Of a stretch of 64,000 nt of DNA, positions 1-10,958 are shown piece after piece; the first letter of the stretch is position 1, and every line of letters begins with the position of its first letter. This DNA comes from Steinernema hermaphroditum (lineage: Eukaryota > Nematoda > Chromadorea > Rhabditida > Steinernematidae). The stretch lies in contig CM059625.1 in NCBI GenBank assembly GCA_030435675.1, positions 6,324,001 to 6,388,000 of the forward strand, given 5' to 3'. The position numbers and the translations under genes were made by a program. The notes beneath the pieces are model-generated. The model was not told the DNA's origin and searched no databases. It saw only the letters and a list, made by a program, of their open reading frames with translations.

Positions 1-2600
1 GAGACTATATCTCGTTGTTCAGACGTACGATGGTTACCGCAATCACCCACTCGAGCCTAACAGCAAGTACCGTCTGATGATGAGAGCTTTTGCTCGACAA
101 GAACGCTCGGATCAACCATTCAAGTATGCCCGTCCGATGCATGAGCCTCCGTCGCCGAAGTACACCGATTCCACGCTGAGTGACATATTTTCTACCAAAT
201 CGTCACCTATGACTCGGGGTGCGCGCTCGTCAAACATTTGGTTGTTGGGCCCGATAATCGCCGTCGTCGTTATACTCATTATCGTCGGAATGCTTGTCTT
301 TTGGTGGCTGCGCGGCAAGAAAAAGGGAATTCCGCACGGCGCCAACCGCCACGGCTCGATCACGAAAGTCGCTCTTGGGGGAATTAACAATGGAATGCCA
401 ACGGAAACGTCGAAACTGCTGCTTGGAACGGACGCCTACGGGAGACCTGTGATGAATCCGTACGAAATGTCTAACGGCGGCAACATGGGCAGAGACAACA
501 TCGACATGTACCCTATGGGCAACGGAATCAGCAACTACCCTCCTGTGCCTGTGCCCATGATGTCTAGTTCCGGAGCCGGAATCGGAAGTCACGCTTACGT
601 GCACCCTCCCATTCCGATATCCGAACTGCCGGCCCATATCGACAAGCTCAAAATGAATAACAACGCGCTGTTCTCGCAGGAGTACGAAAGTATCGAGACT
701 GGACAGCACTTCACGTGGGAACACTCGAGCATGGAGATGAACAAGGCGAAGAACAGATATGCAAATGTCGTCGCCTACGATCACTCGCGTGTCATCCTCT
801 CCAGCATCGATGACATTCCAGGAAGCGACTATATCAATGCCAACTACATCGATGGATACGAAAGAGTCAGTTTATCTTTAATCTGTGGTCTTATGTTATT
901 GTTTCCCTTTAGACAAAGACGTACATCGCCACTCAAGGACCACTTCCAGAGACGTTTGCCGACTTCTGGAGAATGGTTTGGGAAGAGCGGTCGGCGACCA
1001 TTGTGATGCTGACGAAGCTTGAAGAACGCTCGAGAATTAAGTGCGATCAGTATTGGCCTTCCCGAAATTCGTCGGTCTACGGCAGGATACAGGTAAACAA
1101 CCCATTTGTTTTGAATCGAGCTCATTTACTCCATTCAGGTCACTCTTGTTGACACCCTCACCCTCGCCCACTACACCATCCGCACGTTCACCATAGAACA
1201 CAGGGACGAGAAGGAATGTCGGGAGATCAAGCACCTACAGTACACCGCATGGCCAGACCACGGAGTACCCGACCATCCGACGCCGTTCTTGATGTTCCTG
1301 AAGAGGGTTAGGACTCTGAATGATCCTGAAGCTGGTCCCATCATCTCCCACTGCAGGTACGATAGGGGACTGGAATGAGCCCACTTAATAATCACCCATT
1401 TAGTGCTGGAATTGGTCGTACGGGTGCCTTCATCGTGATCGATTGCATGCTGGAGCGTCTGCGGTACGAGAGTACGGTAGACATCTTCGGATGCGTGACG
1501 AGTCTGCGCTCCCAGCGCTCCTACATGGTGCAGACGGACGACCAGTACGTGTTCATCCACGACGCGGTGCTCGACGCCGTGCAGTCCGGGTCTACTGAAG
1601 TGCCAGCATCGAAACTGTTCGGCCATATCCAGATGCTTCATCAACACCAGAATTATGATCGGGTGTCCGGACTTGAGCTCGAATTCAGGGTAAGTGTTGC
1701 CGAGTGCAGAACTTCCATTCACTCTCTCTTTCTAGACTCTCGGAACGTTGAGAAATCTGAACTCGAGATGTGATGTTGGAAATCTTCCCATCAACAGGCC
1801 GAAGAATAGAACAGCAATGATCGTGCCTTTCGACACAACCCGCGTTGTGCTCCAGATGATTCCGACTGTGGAAGGGTCTGACTACATAAACGCGAGTTGG
1901 ATCGACGGATATACCCAGAGGAACGCCTACATCGGTACCCAGGCTCCCCTGCCGAATACCGTCTCCGACTTCTGGAGGATGGTGTGGGAGCAGGAGTCCT
2001 CAATCATCGCCATGCTGAACTCGTCGAATGAGTTCGGCACAGGAAGACACCAGGAAATGTTCTGCCAGTACTGGCCTTCTGAGAGCAGCAGCAAGTTCGG
2101 ATCGATCGTCGTGGAACCCGTTGCTGAGTACAATATGACGCAGTATGTTCTCAGAGAGTTTAAGATGACCGATACTCTGGTGAGCTAGATAACCGCATTG
2201 GAAGGTGTACGATATTCATTCATTTCAGACGGGATACTCGCGAACGGTGCGTCACTTCGAGTTCACAGAGTGGCCCGACCACGGTGTACCAACTTCGGGC
2301 GAGGTGTTCATCGACTTCATCAACCAGGTGCACCGCACAAAGCAGCAGTTCGGCGTCGACGGGCCTATCTGCGTGCACTGCACCACGGGCACCGGTCGCA
2401 CCGGCGTCTTCATTGCCCTCAGCATCATCATCGAGCGGATGCAGCTCGAACAGGTGGTCGACGTGTTCACCACCGTCAAACTCCTCCGAACCGAGCGGAT
2501 GAATATGGTAGACGACTCGGCGCAATACGAGTTCTGCTACCAGGCCGCCGGCGACTTTCTCAAGCTCAATGCCTTCGATAGTCCCTACTTGATGCAATAG
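1..2600 (+). CDS. ptp-3: LAR-type receptor protein tyrosine phosphatase, 3' part (5' truncated by window)
   Basis: The open frame enters at base 2. Exons: 1-865, 913-1092, 1139-1356, 1404-1689, 1736-2179, 2229-2600. The order is the end of a fibronectin-like ectodomain, one transmembrane helix (bases about 230-305, rich in I and V, followed by RGKKKG), a long juxtamembrane linker, then two phosphatase domains. D1 has the KNRYANV loop, WPDHG and [10 protein letters not shown], so it should be active. D2 has [13 protein letters not shown] and [10 protein letters not shown]. Wording such as [16 protein letters not shown] and [12 protein letters not shown] is close to the LAR/PTP-delta/PTP-sigma family, whose single Caenorhabditis member is PTP-3. 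The role is inferred from that family: dephosphorylation at synapses and in axon guidance. It could be a LAR paralogue, but the family call is firm. It ends in LMQ and stop. The gene at 3021-8154 is convergent. Confidence 0.93.
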
Positions 2601-3020
2601 TCGTGTACATTTCCTCTCAAAACTTGCCATTGACATCTCTCTTCTCTCCGAATCACTACGGGTAACATAGGATTTATTCAGAGGCTTTCTCATCTCACTA
2701 CTTCCCATCTCTCCCCAAATACTTTCGTCATGCAGTGCCGATGCCCGACAGTTCCTTCGTTTGTACATACAGGTTCCCTCGCTTCCCTTCTTCTTTCCCG
2801 TCTTCCCCATTGCCTACCGAACCCACACAGGCTCACCTCGAGACTCTCCGTTTGAACCAAAACGTATCCTTCTCGGTCTTTTCTCAACCTAATCCAGGTC
2901 GCATTGTCCCGTTTCGTGTTTGTTCTGTTTGTACAGTTTGTCAATTTCGTCTTACGACTGTGTGGCTACGTTTTTTAAATTCTGCATAAATATTTATTGA
3001 AGACTGCGTTCCATATCTAT
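2601..3020. other. Convergent 3' untranslated region between two genes
   Basis: This is non-coding space between the phosphatase stop and the stop of the minus-strand gene. It is pyrimidine-rich, with no spliceable open frame on either strand. An AT-rich stretch (ATAAATATTTATT, near 2988) could carry cleavage signals for either gene, but no perfect AATAAA is seen on the plus strand. Confidence 0.6.
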
Positions 3021-6000
3021 TCACTGCTCCCTGGAAGACTTTTCACTTCGCGGCTGGTCCAATTCGGTCGCTGACTCCGACTTTTGAACGCTTCCGCGGA
3101 TTCCCTCTAAGCGGGAACGGAGGTCGGCCACGGTCTGCTGCCGTTCCCAGTGGCGACTTGTGACGGTAGCCGACGGAGCGCCCGATTCCACATTTCGGAT
3201 TGGCTTCGAGCTCCATTTCGCCGCTTCGACTTCTTGTAACGAACGTGTTGTGAGCAAACCTTCAAATCGGTTGCCACTGAAATTTACTCGCCTTCAAGGG
3301 GGTCTTACTTGGGTGCTCGTACGTTTGGCTCTGCGGTGATCCTAGGGTTTCTTGTGATCCTCCTTTTTTCAACATCACTTTCTGCGATTCTCCCGATGGC
3401 TGTAGAGTTGTTAGATTAGTGCGAGAATGCCTGGAAGCAGCACTCTTACCCCAGGGGACGATGGAGAAGGCGGGCCCTTGGCTTTTTCGCCGTAGAGATG
3501 CTGCACTCTTGCGAGAACGCCCGTTTGAATTCCGACTTCTTGAAGGGTCTTTCGTCGAAGTTGCTCGAGGCTATTCACCAGTTCCTAGACGAGTTAACAA
3601 TGAAACTGTGGAGTGAATTTAAGGAAGTGATCGTGGGTGCAATGCAAGTGCAAGAATAAAGGTTATGGGTGCCCTGTGCTCAGTGCTCAGTGATCTGTTC
3701 AAAACCTGGAGCCATTTTTCGTTTGTCTGTGTTGTCTCTGAAGACACCTGAGGCGGTGGAATTGTTGTCTCGACCGTCTGTGTAGAGCACTCGGAGAGGT
3801 TTGTCTTCGCCGAGACAATTTTCGATTTCCTCGTCCGAAGTTGTGTCTTTTTCGTTTCCCCGCGAGTAGAAGTTACGAAGGCCGCGTAGGTGATTTCAGG
3901 CTGTTGCCCATGTGGAACTTCTGCCGGGGTCTCTTCCTCTTCGCACTTTTTCCTCTTCCGGTTGATCGTCGTTTTTCTCAACATCTTAGCTATTTTCTCT
4001 GCGGTCATGCGCTTTCGGCCCGACGATGGTGTGCATGTGGACCTCCTTCTACGTTTGAATGATTTCAACTGTTCCATTACGTCAGCAATTGAGAAGTCCG
4101 TCTGGATAGCGACAGAAGTGGTTTCCAGGTGGAATCCATTGCCTTCGTCTTCTACAGACTCATTCTCGTCCGATTCACCATAGTCGAAATCTCTCCACAG
4201 CTGCGACGCATCGAAGACTTTCGTTGGTTCTTGACACTCGGAGGGTTCGTCTGGTTCTGTTTGCGATTCACCATGGTGTGTTTCCATTACAGCTTGCGTC
4301 TCTGCATCATTTATGATTACAGTAGCTTGCACTTGCTGGTTAAGGACGGCTAAAGCTTCCGACTGCATCTCAGCATCTTCGGCCTCGACACTCGAGTTCA
4401 CTCCTTGGTCAACAACTTCAACTGCAGCCTGAACAATCTGGTCTTCCAGCAGTGGCTCGTCGCATTGCGTTTCTGCTTCATCCATCAAGCAGATGGCTTC
4501 CATTTCAGCGGCATTCGTCTCTACCGAAGCCTGGATTTCTACATTGTGGCTTTCAGCCGACGACTGAATCTCTTTTTCCACAGACACACATTCAGTCTGT
4601 GTCTCAGAGTGCAGTGCGATAGGTGCTGACTGACCTGGGGGTGGAGACTCGCACTGAACAGATGCCTCTGCTAAAGGAATTGGACTGTCTTCCTGAAAGC
4701 ATGTCTCTTTCCTAATAACATCCGACAAAGGTCTTATAAACTGTTGTAGTATTTTAAGAGGTTCTAAGTATCTAACCTTATCATCCAAGTGTTGAGACAT
4801 CATTGAAAGCGTCGTCTGTACAGCGTCGTTCTTGGGCGGATCGGCGAAAGATACCTGAGTTTGAGGCGCTTGATTCACCGTTGCAGGCACGTTGGATATC
4901 TGCAAAGCTGTCTTGTCTCTGCAATAGAATGAATGGTTATACCGCCATGTCGATTGTAATCTTTGGATCAGTCTGAGTATCGATTGTTGCTTGGAAATGT
5001 TCGACTTCGTCCAGAAGACTGCTCATCGACGAGTGAATGGACTTGACAGATAGCTTCTCGGAGTCGCTTTCCATGGCGCCTCTGTCAACCGCAAGGCCAA
5101 TCTCGTCCACCGAGCGCTTTACGAGCTCCACATCTACCGTAATCTGAACGATGTTCATGAATAACTGGAACGTCATTAACAGATACCATTTCTCCCGAAA
5201 CGGTAGACAAAGTACTCGCTTGCCGGGATACAACGGTTGCTCGTGTAGGTTCCCGTGTAAAAGTCTTTTGGTCCTAAATAAATAAAGTGTCATTACGGGA
5301 CCGGTGCCCGTATTTGCCCTCCTGAAATGGGGTCCCGGATACACGGTTCTGAAACGATATATTGCAGAGAGCAGTGCTGTGCGTCCGAGACGGGCACCAT
5401 TTCTTTAAATCAGGCAGGAGATAGACAGAAGATAGAGAGATCAATTGATCTCTCTTGATATTGCTGGATGCATCGCTATTTGGAAACTTTACCGCGACAT
5501 AATGTCTACCCTGCTAGTTGTTGTTAACCAACAAACCAGTCAAAGTAAAGGAATGGCAATATCAGTCTGTCTACATTTATTGCGACGTAGACAGTCCAAT
5601 CAGCCAGCTAAACAGTCTACTACGCCCTCATTTCGGAGTGTATCGATAATTGAGAAAGCGGTCGAAGTCAGCACATGAAGGCCTGACATGTTCCATAGCA
5701 GTTTTCCAAACTTTGAAGTTTAAATCACATTGAGTGCTGTAGCTTTTGGAAATCTATGAATCATTTCGTTTGCAGCAATCTTGCCACCCGCAATGCATCT
5801 TGTTTTACATAGGTGTTCCTAGGCTAACCTACTGTAGTATGTACTGAGAAAGCCTCCAGACTGTCACCACTGCCCTTTGCAATATATCGTTTTAGGACCG
5901 GGTGTCGGGACCCCGTTCAAGGGCGCAAATGTCCTAGAACCAGACTATTTTTCTTCGCCGTAGAAAGCGAAATCTTGTCATATTTAAATAGTGCTTTTCC

Positions 6001-8154
6001 ACTGACCGTTTCCGTTGGCACCGTAGAAGTGTTCGGTTGTTGCAATAAGGTAACTGACTGAGAAGGCCCGCCTTCGTTTTCTTGAACATTTGTCTAAATG
6101 ACCGATTTAAAGACCAAAAATAAAGAAAAATAAAAGAATAAATTTCTGATTGGTCAATTTTCAATTTAGAACTCTATGATTAAACTTTTGGGTCAATTTC
6201 TTAACACCGAGCATGCAAACCATTGTCACAATATGACCTTTTCTCTTATGAGGATAGCGAACGCTCGCTCAGTCATATACCTCTACTTCAAATGTTGATG
6301 AGACGGTTTCGGGGGAATGTTGTGGTGCAGTGGCTGAGTGAGATGGCTCGAGGTCTTTTTGTTTGTCCTAAACAGTCGACTAGAAGTCAATTCTTAAACG
6401 AATTAAATATATTTGCAGGTTTTACTGTGTAAATGCATTCTAGACATCAGGTTCCATCACTTGAACGTGTCTGTTGGCAGTATCCGCCCGATCCAATACC
6501 TACCGCTACTCCAGATATTAATAAGTCGGCTCCTGGGGGTCGTGATACTGTGAATGATTGAGAGATTCTAACTACGTCCTGCTGGATCTGATCGGGAGTG
6601 TAAGTTGCCGATGCGAAGCTAGCCGACGATCCCTGTCCCTGGACCCTGTCGGCGACCTCCGATGAGACCGTTGCCGGGTCCTTACTCTCTCTGCATTCAG
6701 AAGCTTCTACAGGATCTCGTTTGCGCGCAGCAGTCGTAGATATACAACTGGATATGAGAGTTTGACTTTTCCGCGACTTCGAGACCTTTTCCTCCGTCTA
6801 AATGGTGCTGAAGCGAGCCATAATACGTCATATAATGAATACTTGAGTTGACGATCCTTGTAAATATCTTATTTCCTCGTTCTGCTGTTCAGGTTGATCG
6901 CGAACAGCTTTCTTCTTTTCCTTTTTGGCTTTATGCGAATACAGTACGGATGTGCCTGCTTGAACAATTGCGGCGTTCATCCTGAACGACATCCACTAGA
7001 TATTCCATTTGTGGAAATCTTACGTTTTGTCAACCGTCTGACACTCTTCGGACACCTGATCCAGAACAGTTTGAGTACTGGAGGAAAGTAAAAATGCCAA
7101 GTCCTGTGGCGCTTCCACCTTTACAGCGGCCTGAAGAAGGTCCTCGTGGATCAGTGTACCATCAAGGGCTGCCGCTGAATGAATTTTCTGTTCGTAAAGT
7201 ACTGATACGCCCGATTGGACCCCGCAGTCAGCGTAGCTGAAAAAGCCATAAGTGCACTCATTCTGAACCAACGTTTTTTCTACGTTTTCTGGTCCTCCCA
7301 TTGAGCTGTACTACTCACTTGCTGTTCTTTTACAATGGTGTTCTGAAATATTTTTTCTTGAAAAGCATAGCTGGTAAAAACATACTTGAATTCCGCAATC
7401 ATTATGCTCAATTTCAGTTTGAATAGAGATATCGAGCACCTCTGGCATATACTGCACAGCAAAGTCGAAAGTAGGTGTCACATGCTGTAAATTTCTTCGA
7501 ATTAATAAAGGGTGAATACATGGTTCAATCGAAGTACATGTCACTGGTTCGGTCGACGTGTTGTGTGGTGATTACGGTAAAAAATAACACAGAGGAATGA
7601 TCGCACAAGGAAGGAATAACACAAGGGGAAAATATCACATGGGAAAAATAGCAAGGGAAAAATATCTCAGGGATCCACCTCTACTGACGAACCAGTGACA
7701 TCGATTCTAGTTGAACTCTACTACATAGCTAACTAACTTGAGTAGATGCGTGAACTATAAAATCGCCTCCAACTTGAACGCCCATTTTCGTCTCATTTCT
7801 CTCCAGCTGGATCAGAACGTCTCTGCTCTCCGTGTTTTTCTTAACCACGAAGCCACTTTTCTGCGTGCTTACGCTTTCCAGCATCGCGAACAGCTCGTCG
7901 TCATCGATGCGGATCAGATCTTCGGCATGAACTCTGTAGGGTGTCCGACGTTGAAGTGCAGAGAGACTGCGCTCCGCTTCTTTGCGGTCCGCCTAAATTT
8001 CTTATTATTCAACTTGCGATACAGGATGGAAAAACTTCTTAATTCTATTTTTCTTTGCTCTCAGGCTTTGTAGGTACTCTACTGTTAAAGACTCTGGGTA
8101 ATCTTTTGAAAAAGAATGTATGTTTCTTTGAATGTATGAAATTCCTTTTTCCAT
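3021..8154 (-). CDS. Unrecognised protein with many Q-T/Q-S/Q-A motifs, candidate multivalent LC8 (dynein light chain) scaffold
   Basis: I built this model from open stretches flanked by splice sites. Exons (minus strand): 8023-8154, 7738-7992, 7386-7484, 7056-7262, 6504-6797, 5187-5273, 4943-5143, 3706-4899, 3450-3570, 3309-3399, 3021-3276. They sum to 2937 bases (978 residues) in one frame. ATG at 8152-8154 begins MEKGISYIQRN. No known enzymatic domain is visible. The product is acidic and low in complexity, with a basic patch (SFKRRRRS, NRKRKK) near 4000. More than twenty short motifs centre on Gln: ISIQTEIE, DTQTDPK, AIQTDF, STQTVE, TTQTNE, MGVQVGG. They match the DYNLL/LC8 ligand pattern (x-T/V/I-Q-T/V/S). 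An LC8-binding scaffold is inference. The two small exons near 3450-3584 have an alternative acceptor at 3584, which reads VGIQTGVL but breaks the downstream frame. Confidence 0.65.
4246..4605 (-). repeat. Coding tandem array: eleven units, 11-12 residues each, Q-centred
   Basis: Within the large exon, residues at the core position are Q, Q, Q, E, Q, Q, N, Q, Q, Q, Q. The spacings are 11, 11, 11, 11, 12, 11, 11, 12, 11 and 11 residues. Units read like ETQTECVSVEK, EIQSSAESHNV, EIQASVETNAA, EMEAICLMDEA, ETQCDEPLLEDQ, IVQAAVEVVDQ, GVNSSVEAEDA. Only the core and a flanking acidic residue are kept and the codons differ, so this is an old, selected repeat rather than recent DNA slippage. The period would also fit a hendecad coiled coil. 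Confidence 0.8.
5312..5930. mobile_element. MITE-like inverted-repeat element, copy 1 (in an intron)
   Basis: Terminal inverted repeats of roughly 55 bases are seen. The left end (5312-5371) contains GGGGTCCCGG, then ACGATATATTGCA. The right end (5877-5930) contains TGCAATATATCGTTTT, then GTCGGGACCCC. The interior has no transposase frame. A block at 5581-5630 is shared, in opposite orientation, with copy 2. The element lies in the 5274-6503 intron of the Q-motif gene, starting about 40 bases from the next exon. No clear target-site duplication was identified by eye. Confidence 0.75.
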
Positions 8155-8205
8155 ATTTCTTTGAAAGAATGTATGATTTCACTATGCAAAACTTGCTACT
8201 ATGAT

Positions 8206-8629
8206 ATTTGCGACCCCGAAAGACGTTCCCGACAGGTGGCCCTAAAAAGTTATATGGCAGAAAACAGTCTTGATTGTACTATTGAAGCTTTCCCATAGCA
8301 TACTTAAGTACGCTAGCCTAGTAATTGTTATTGCTATTGCTCGGTATTTTGCCTTATGCAGAAAAAAGTCGCTACTTTAGGGGCCTCTAAATGATCGGTA
8401 TAATCGCAAGTGGGGGCAATAGACTGTTTAGGTGGCTGATTGGACTGTCTACGTCCAAACGAATAGACCGACATTACCATTTCTTTATCTTGTTCCTTTT
8501 GTTGGTTAATATCAATAACATTCACTAGGATAGCAAGCTAGCGTATAAAGCTTCTAAGTGAGAACTGTCTTTTGCAATATGCATATCATTTCAGGACCGC
8601 GCGTCGGGACCTCATTTCTGAGTCACAAC
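8206..8629. mobile_element. MITE-like inverted-repeat element, copy 2 (overlaps the channel stop codon)
   Basis: Terminal repeats match those of copy 1. The left end (8206-8245) holds GTTCCCGACAGGTGGCCCT. The right end (8585-8629) holds GGACCGCGCGTCGGGACC and runs into the last five codons and the stop of the potassium-channel gene. The interior block at 8412-8456 is the reverse complement of the 5581-5630 block of copy 1. It fills most of the 457-base gap between the channel gene and the downstream Q-motif gene. Confidence 0.75.
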
Positions 8630-10958
8630 CTTTCTGGTCGCAAACGTCTGGGCACCCAACATTTGCTCTTTTAAACTTACGATTTCCATGAATTGCGAGT
8701 AATCCTCTTCCTTTGCATCACAGAACGCTGGCATTCCAGTGTTCGGGTCCAGATCCACAAGAACCGATGGTAGGTTTATCCCCTTCGCTTCAGCGTCTGC
8801 TTTGAATTCGCTCATGACTTTCGCCCCTTGACTTTTCCTACAGCGCACGGATTAAGCAGAAAGACAACGATCAGTCACCTCAGCAGGGGCTTCAAAAATT
8901 TCGATTTTCCGGCGAATCCGGCCATCATCTTTTTCGTCGCTTCGTCTGCATTTCCAGACAGCAACGCTTCATTGTACTCCTGCAGATGACATTGACTACA
9001 GATATCATATCACTCTTACCTCGGCCATCTTTGTAAGCAGACGCTTGTAAATTAACGCAATCTTCTCCTCCAAAACGTTGATGAAAACACTGAGCAGAGA
9101 GAGCCCAATCATGACGACAATGAAAGCCGCTGTCATGAACTCAGGGTGTTTTGGAGTGACGTCGCCGAATCCTAGGAATATTCATTTGATATTCTTCCCG
9201 GTTCCGATTAAGAACGCCACAGGGCACCTGGATCACACTTTTCAAATTCTGCACATACCGATAGTTGAGAGTGATATGTAAGTGAAATAAAACGCTTTGA
9301 AGTACGACCAGTCTTCGGCATAAGCGAACAGAATAGTGGAAAAGTTGATCCAAAGGACGAGCACGATGAGGGCAGCAACGAGAGGCGGTTCCTTTTCTTC
9401 CTCTTCCTTGGCCTCGGTTTTTAGAGTCATTGTACTCATCCCCATTTCCTCATCATTGATCAGCTGTATCTAAAGTCATGCTAAGCAATGGACAAAATCA
9501 AAAACATACACTTATTTGGGCTTGCGAAGAATTCAAATTGAGACTTCTCTTTAGAGTCCTCATGATTTTGTTGTATCTGGTAAGTAGCGCAGGTTCCCTA
9601 AGGGAGATAAATTTTGTTTTTACTCCTGAAATGAACGAACAGAACACCTTTTTGCGTTATTTTCCTCTCACCTATCACGAAAATTGTGTCTTCAATGAAT
9701 GAATCCAGTCTCCTAATCAACTTCAGAAGAGCGTCTCCCAGGTTGTTCAAAATGAATACAAAAACTATGATTCCTATAAATGCATAGACCATGGAGACAG
9801 CTTGACCGAGCTTTGTGGAACAGGCTATGTTTCCATAGCCGATTGTGGTGAATATGGTGCCGGCGTAGAAAATGGACATCCAAAACGTCCAGCTTGTATC
9901 GACGTCCGGCGGACCGATGTCAACGACGTTCTCGAAGTTCACTATTGCTTGTTTCCATTCCATTTCACGGTCCAAAATGTCTTCCGAGTGGATCCGCCGG
10001 ATTCTGCAATATTCTCCAGTTTGCACACACGATAATCTTATTCGATGCTTGCTAACTTCTATTGGGATTCAGCAAAATCGAAAGTGCAATGCGTTTATAG
10101 ACCTAAGAACAGGTCTATTCATCCTGCAGAATTAGCAACGTTGGTTTGTTTCATTTTAAATTTTGCTCATGAATATGACCGTCTGAAAATCGAGACTGTC
10201 CGACACTGTCTACATTCTAAGAGTTCAGAGATCTTCCTGGGGAGAAGCCTGGTCACTCTTCAGGTCAACAACTCCCATTTTACCTCTTTTTGGAGTCCTA
10301 AGAACAGGCGTACTCATCCCGCAGAATTTATTATTGGTTTATTTAATTTAAAGCGTTGCTCATGAATATGATTATGGAAATCGAGACTGTCTGATACTGT
10401 CTACATGCTAACACGAGCTTTAAGTAAGTGACCGGTCGAAACATGATTTCTTGCTGTCTTATTATCATCTCCAATAGTCACACCGTTTCCCTTAACTTTT
10501 TGACTGGACTCCTCAATTTAACTACACTCTAATATGAATCCAGGTTGCACTTACTGGAAAAGAAGGTTTTCCCTCGCGGTCATATAGTAATCGTAGGCCT
10601 CCTGCTTAGTCTCTTCCTCATGTGGTCGCTCGATCCACATGAACAGCAGTGCTCCAATGACGGAAAACACTCCGACAATTAAAGCCTGCTTTACAAATCC
10701 GTTCCACAAAAACTTGCCCAGTGGTTTAAGGCACTCGACTACTTTGGCGCATCTAAAGACAAGCGAACGTGTTTGTACGTAGGTTCTCACTTACGCTGGG
10801 CGAAGAGAATTGGAGAGCTGAGATCGAGAGGAGGTCGGCGACCCATCTTCCTTGGCAAGGTCTTCTGACTGGGTAAGGGGTATCATGTAAATTGCCTAAA
10901 GAATCGCATGAGCGCGAGCGATAAGACAGGATGGAAAACGAACCACATCATCAGCCAT
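8612..10958 (-). CDS. Two-pore-domain potassium channel (TWK/K2P family)
   Basis: Exons (minus): 10944-10958, 10795-10895, 10555-10752, 9672-10003, 9510-9625, 9259-9469, 9020-9171, 8879-8979, 8612-8837; 1452 bases, 483 residues, all junctions in frame. Layout: short cytosolic N-terminus, TM1 (GVFSVIGALLFMWIE), a long M1-P1 loop, pore 1 filter TTIGYGN, TM2 (YAFIGIIVFVFILNNLG), a basic linker, TM3 (ALIVLVLWINFSTILF), pore 2 filter STIGFGD split by an intron, TM4 (FIVVMIGLSLLSVFINVL) and a ~130-residue tail. Channels of this family dimerise and carry background K+ current in the plasma membrane. The start may be MADDV at 10958 (first exon 15 bases) or the in-frame ATG at 10886. The exact TWK paralogue cannot be named. 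The stop and last codons lie in a MITE terminal repeat. An intron holds a tandem duplication. Confidence 0.9.
10101..10411. repeat. Imperfect tandem duplication inside a channel intron
   Basis: Two blocks about 195 bases apart (10101-10220 and 10297-10411) share CCTAAGAACAGG, CTCATGAATATGA and ATCGAGACTGTC..ATACTGTCTACAT with scattered mismatches. They sit in the intron 10004-10554, which is unusually long for this region. Confidence 0.8.
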
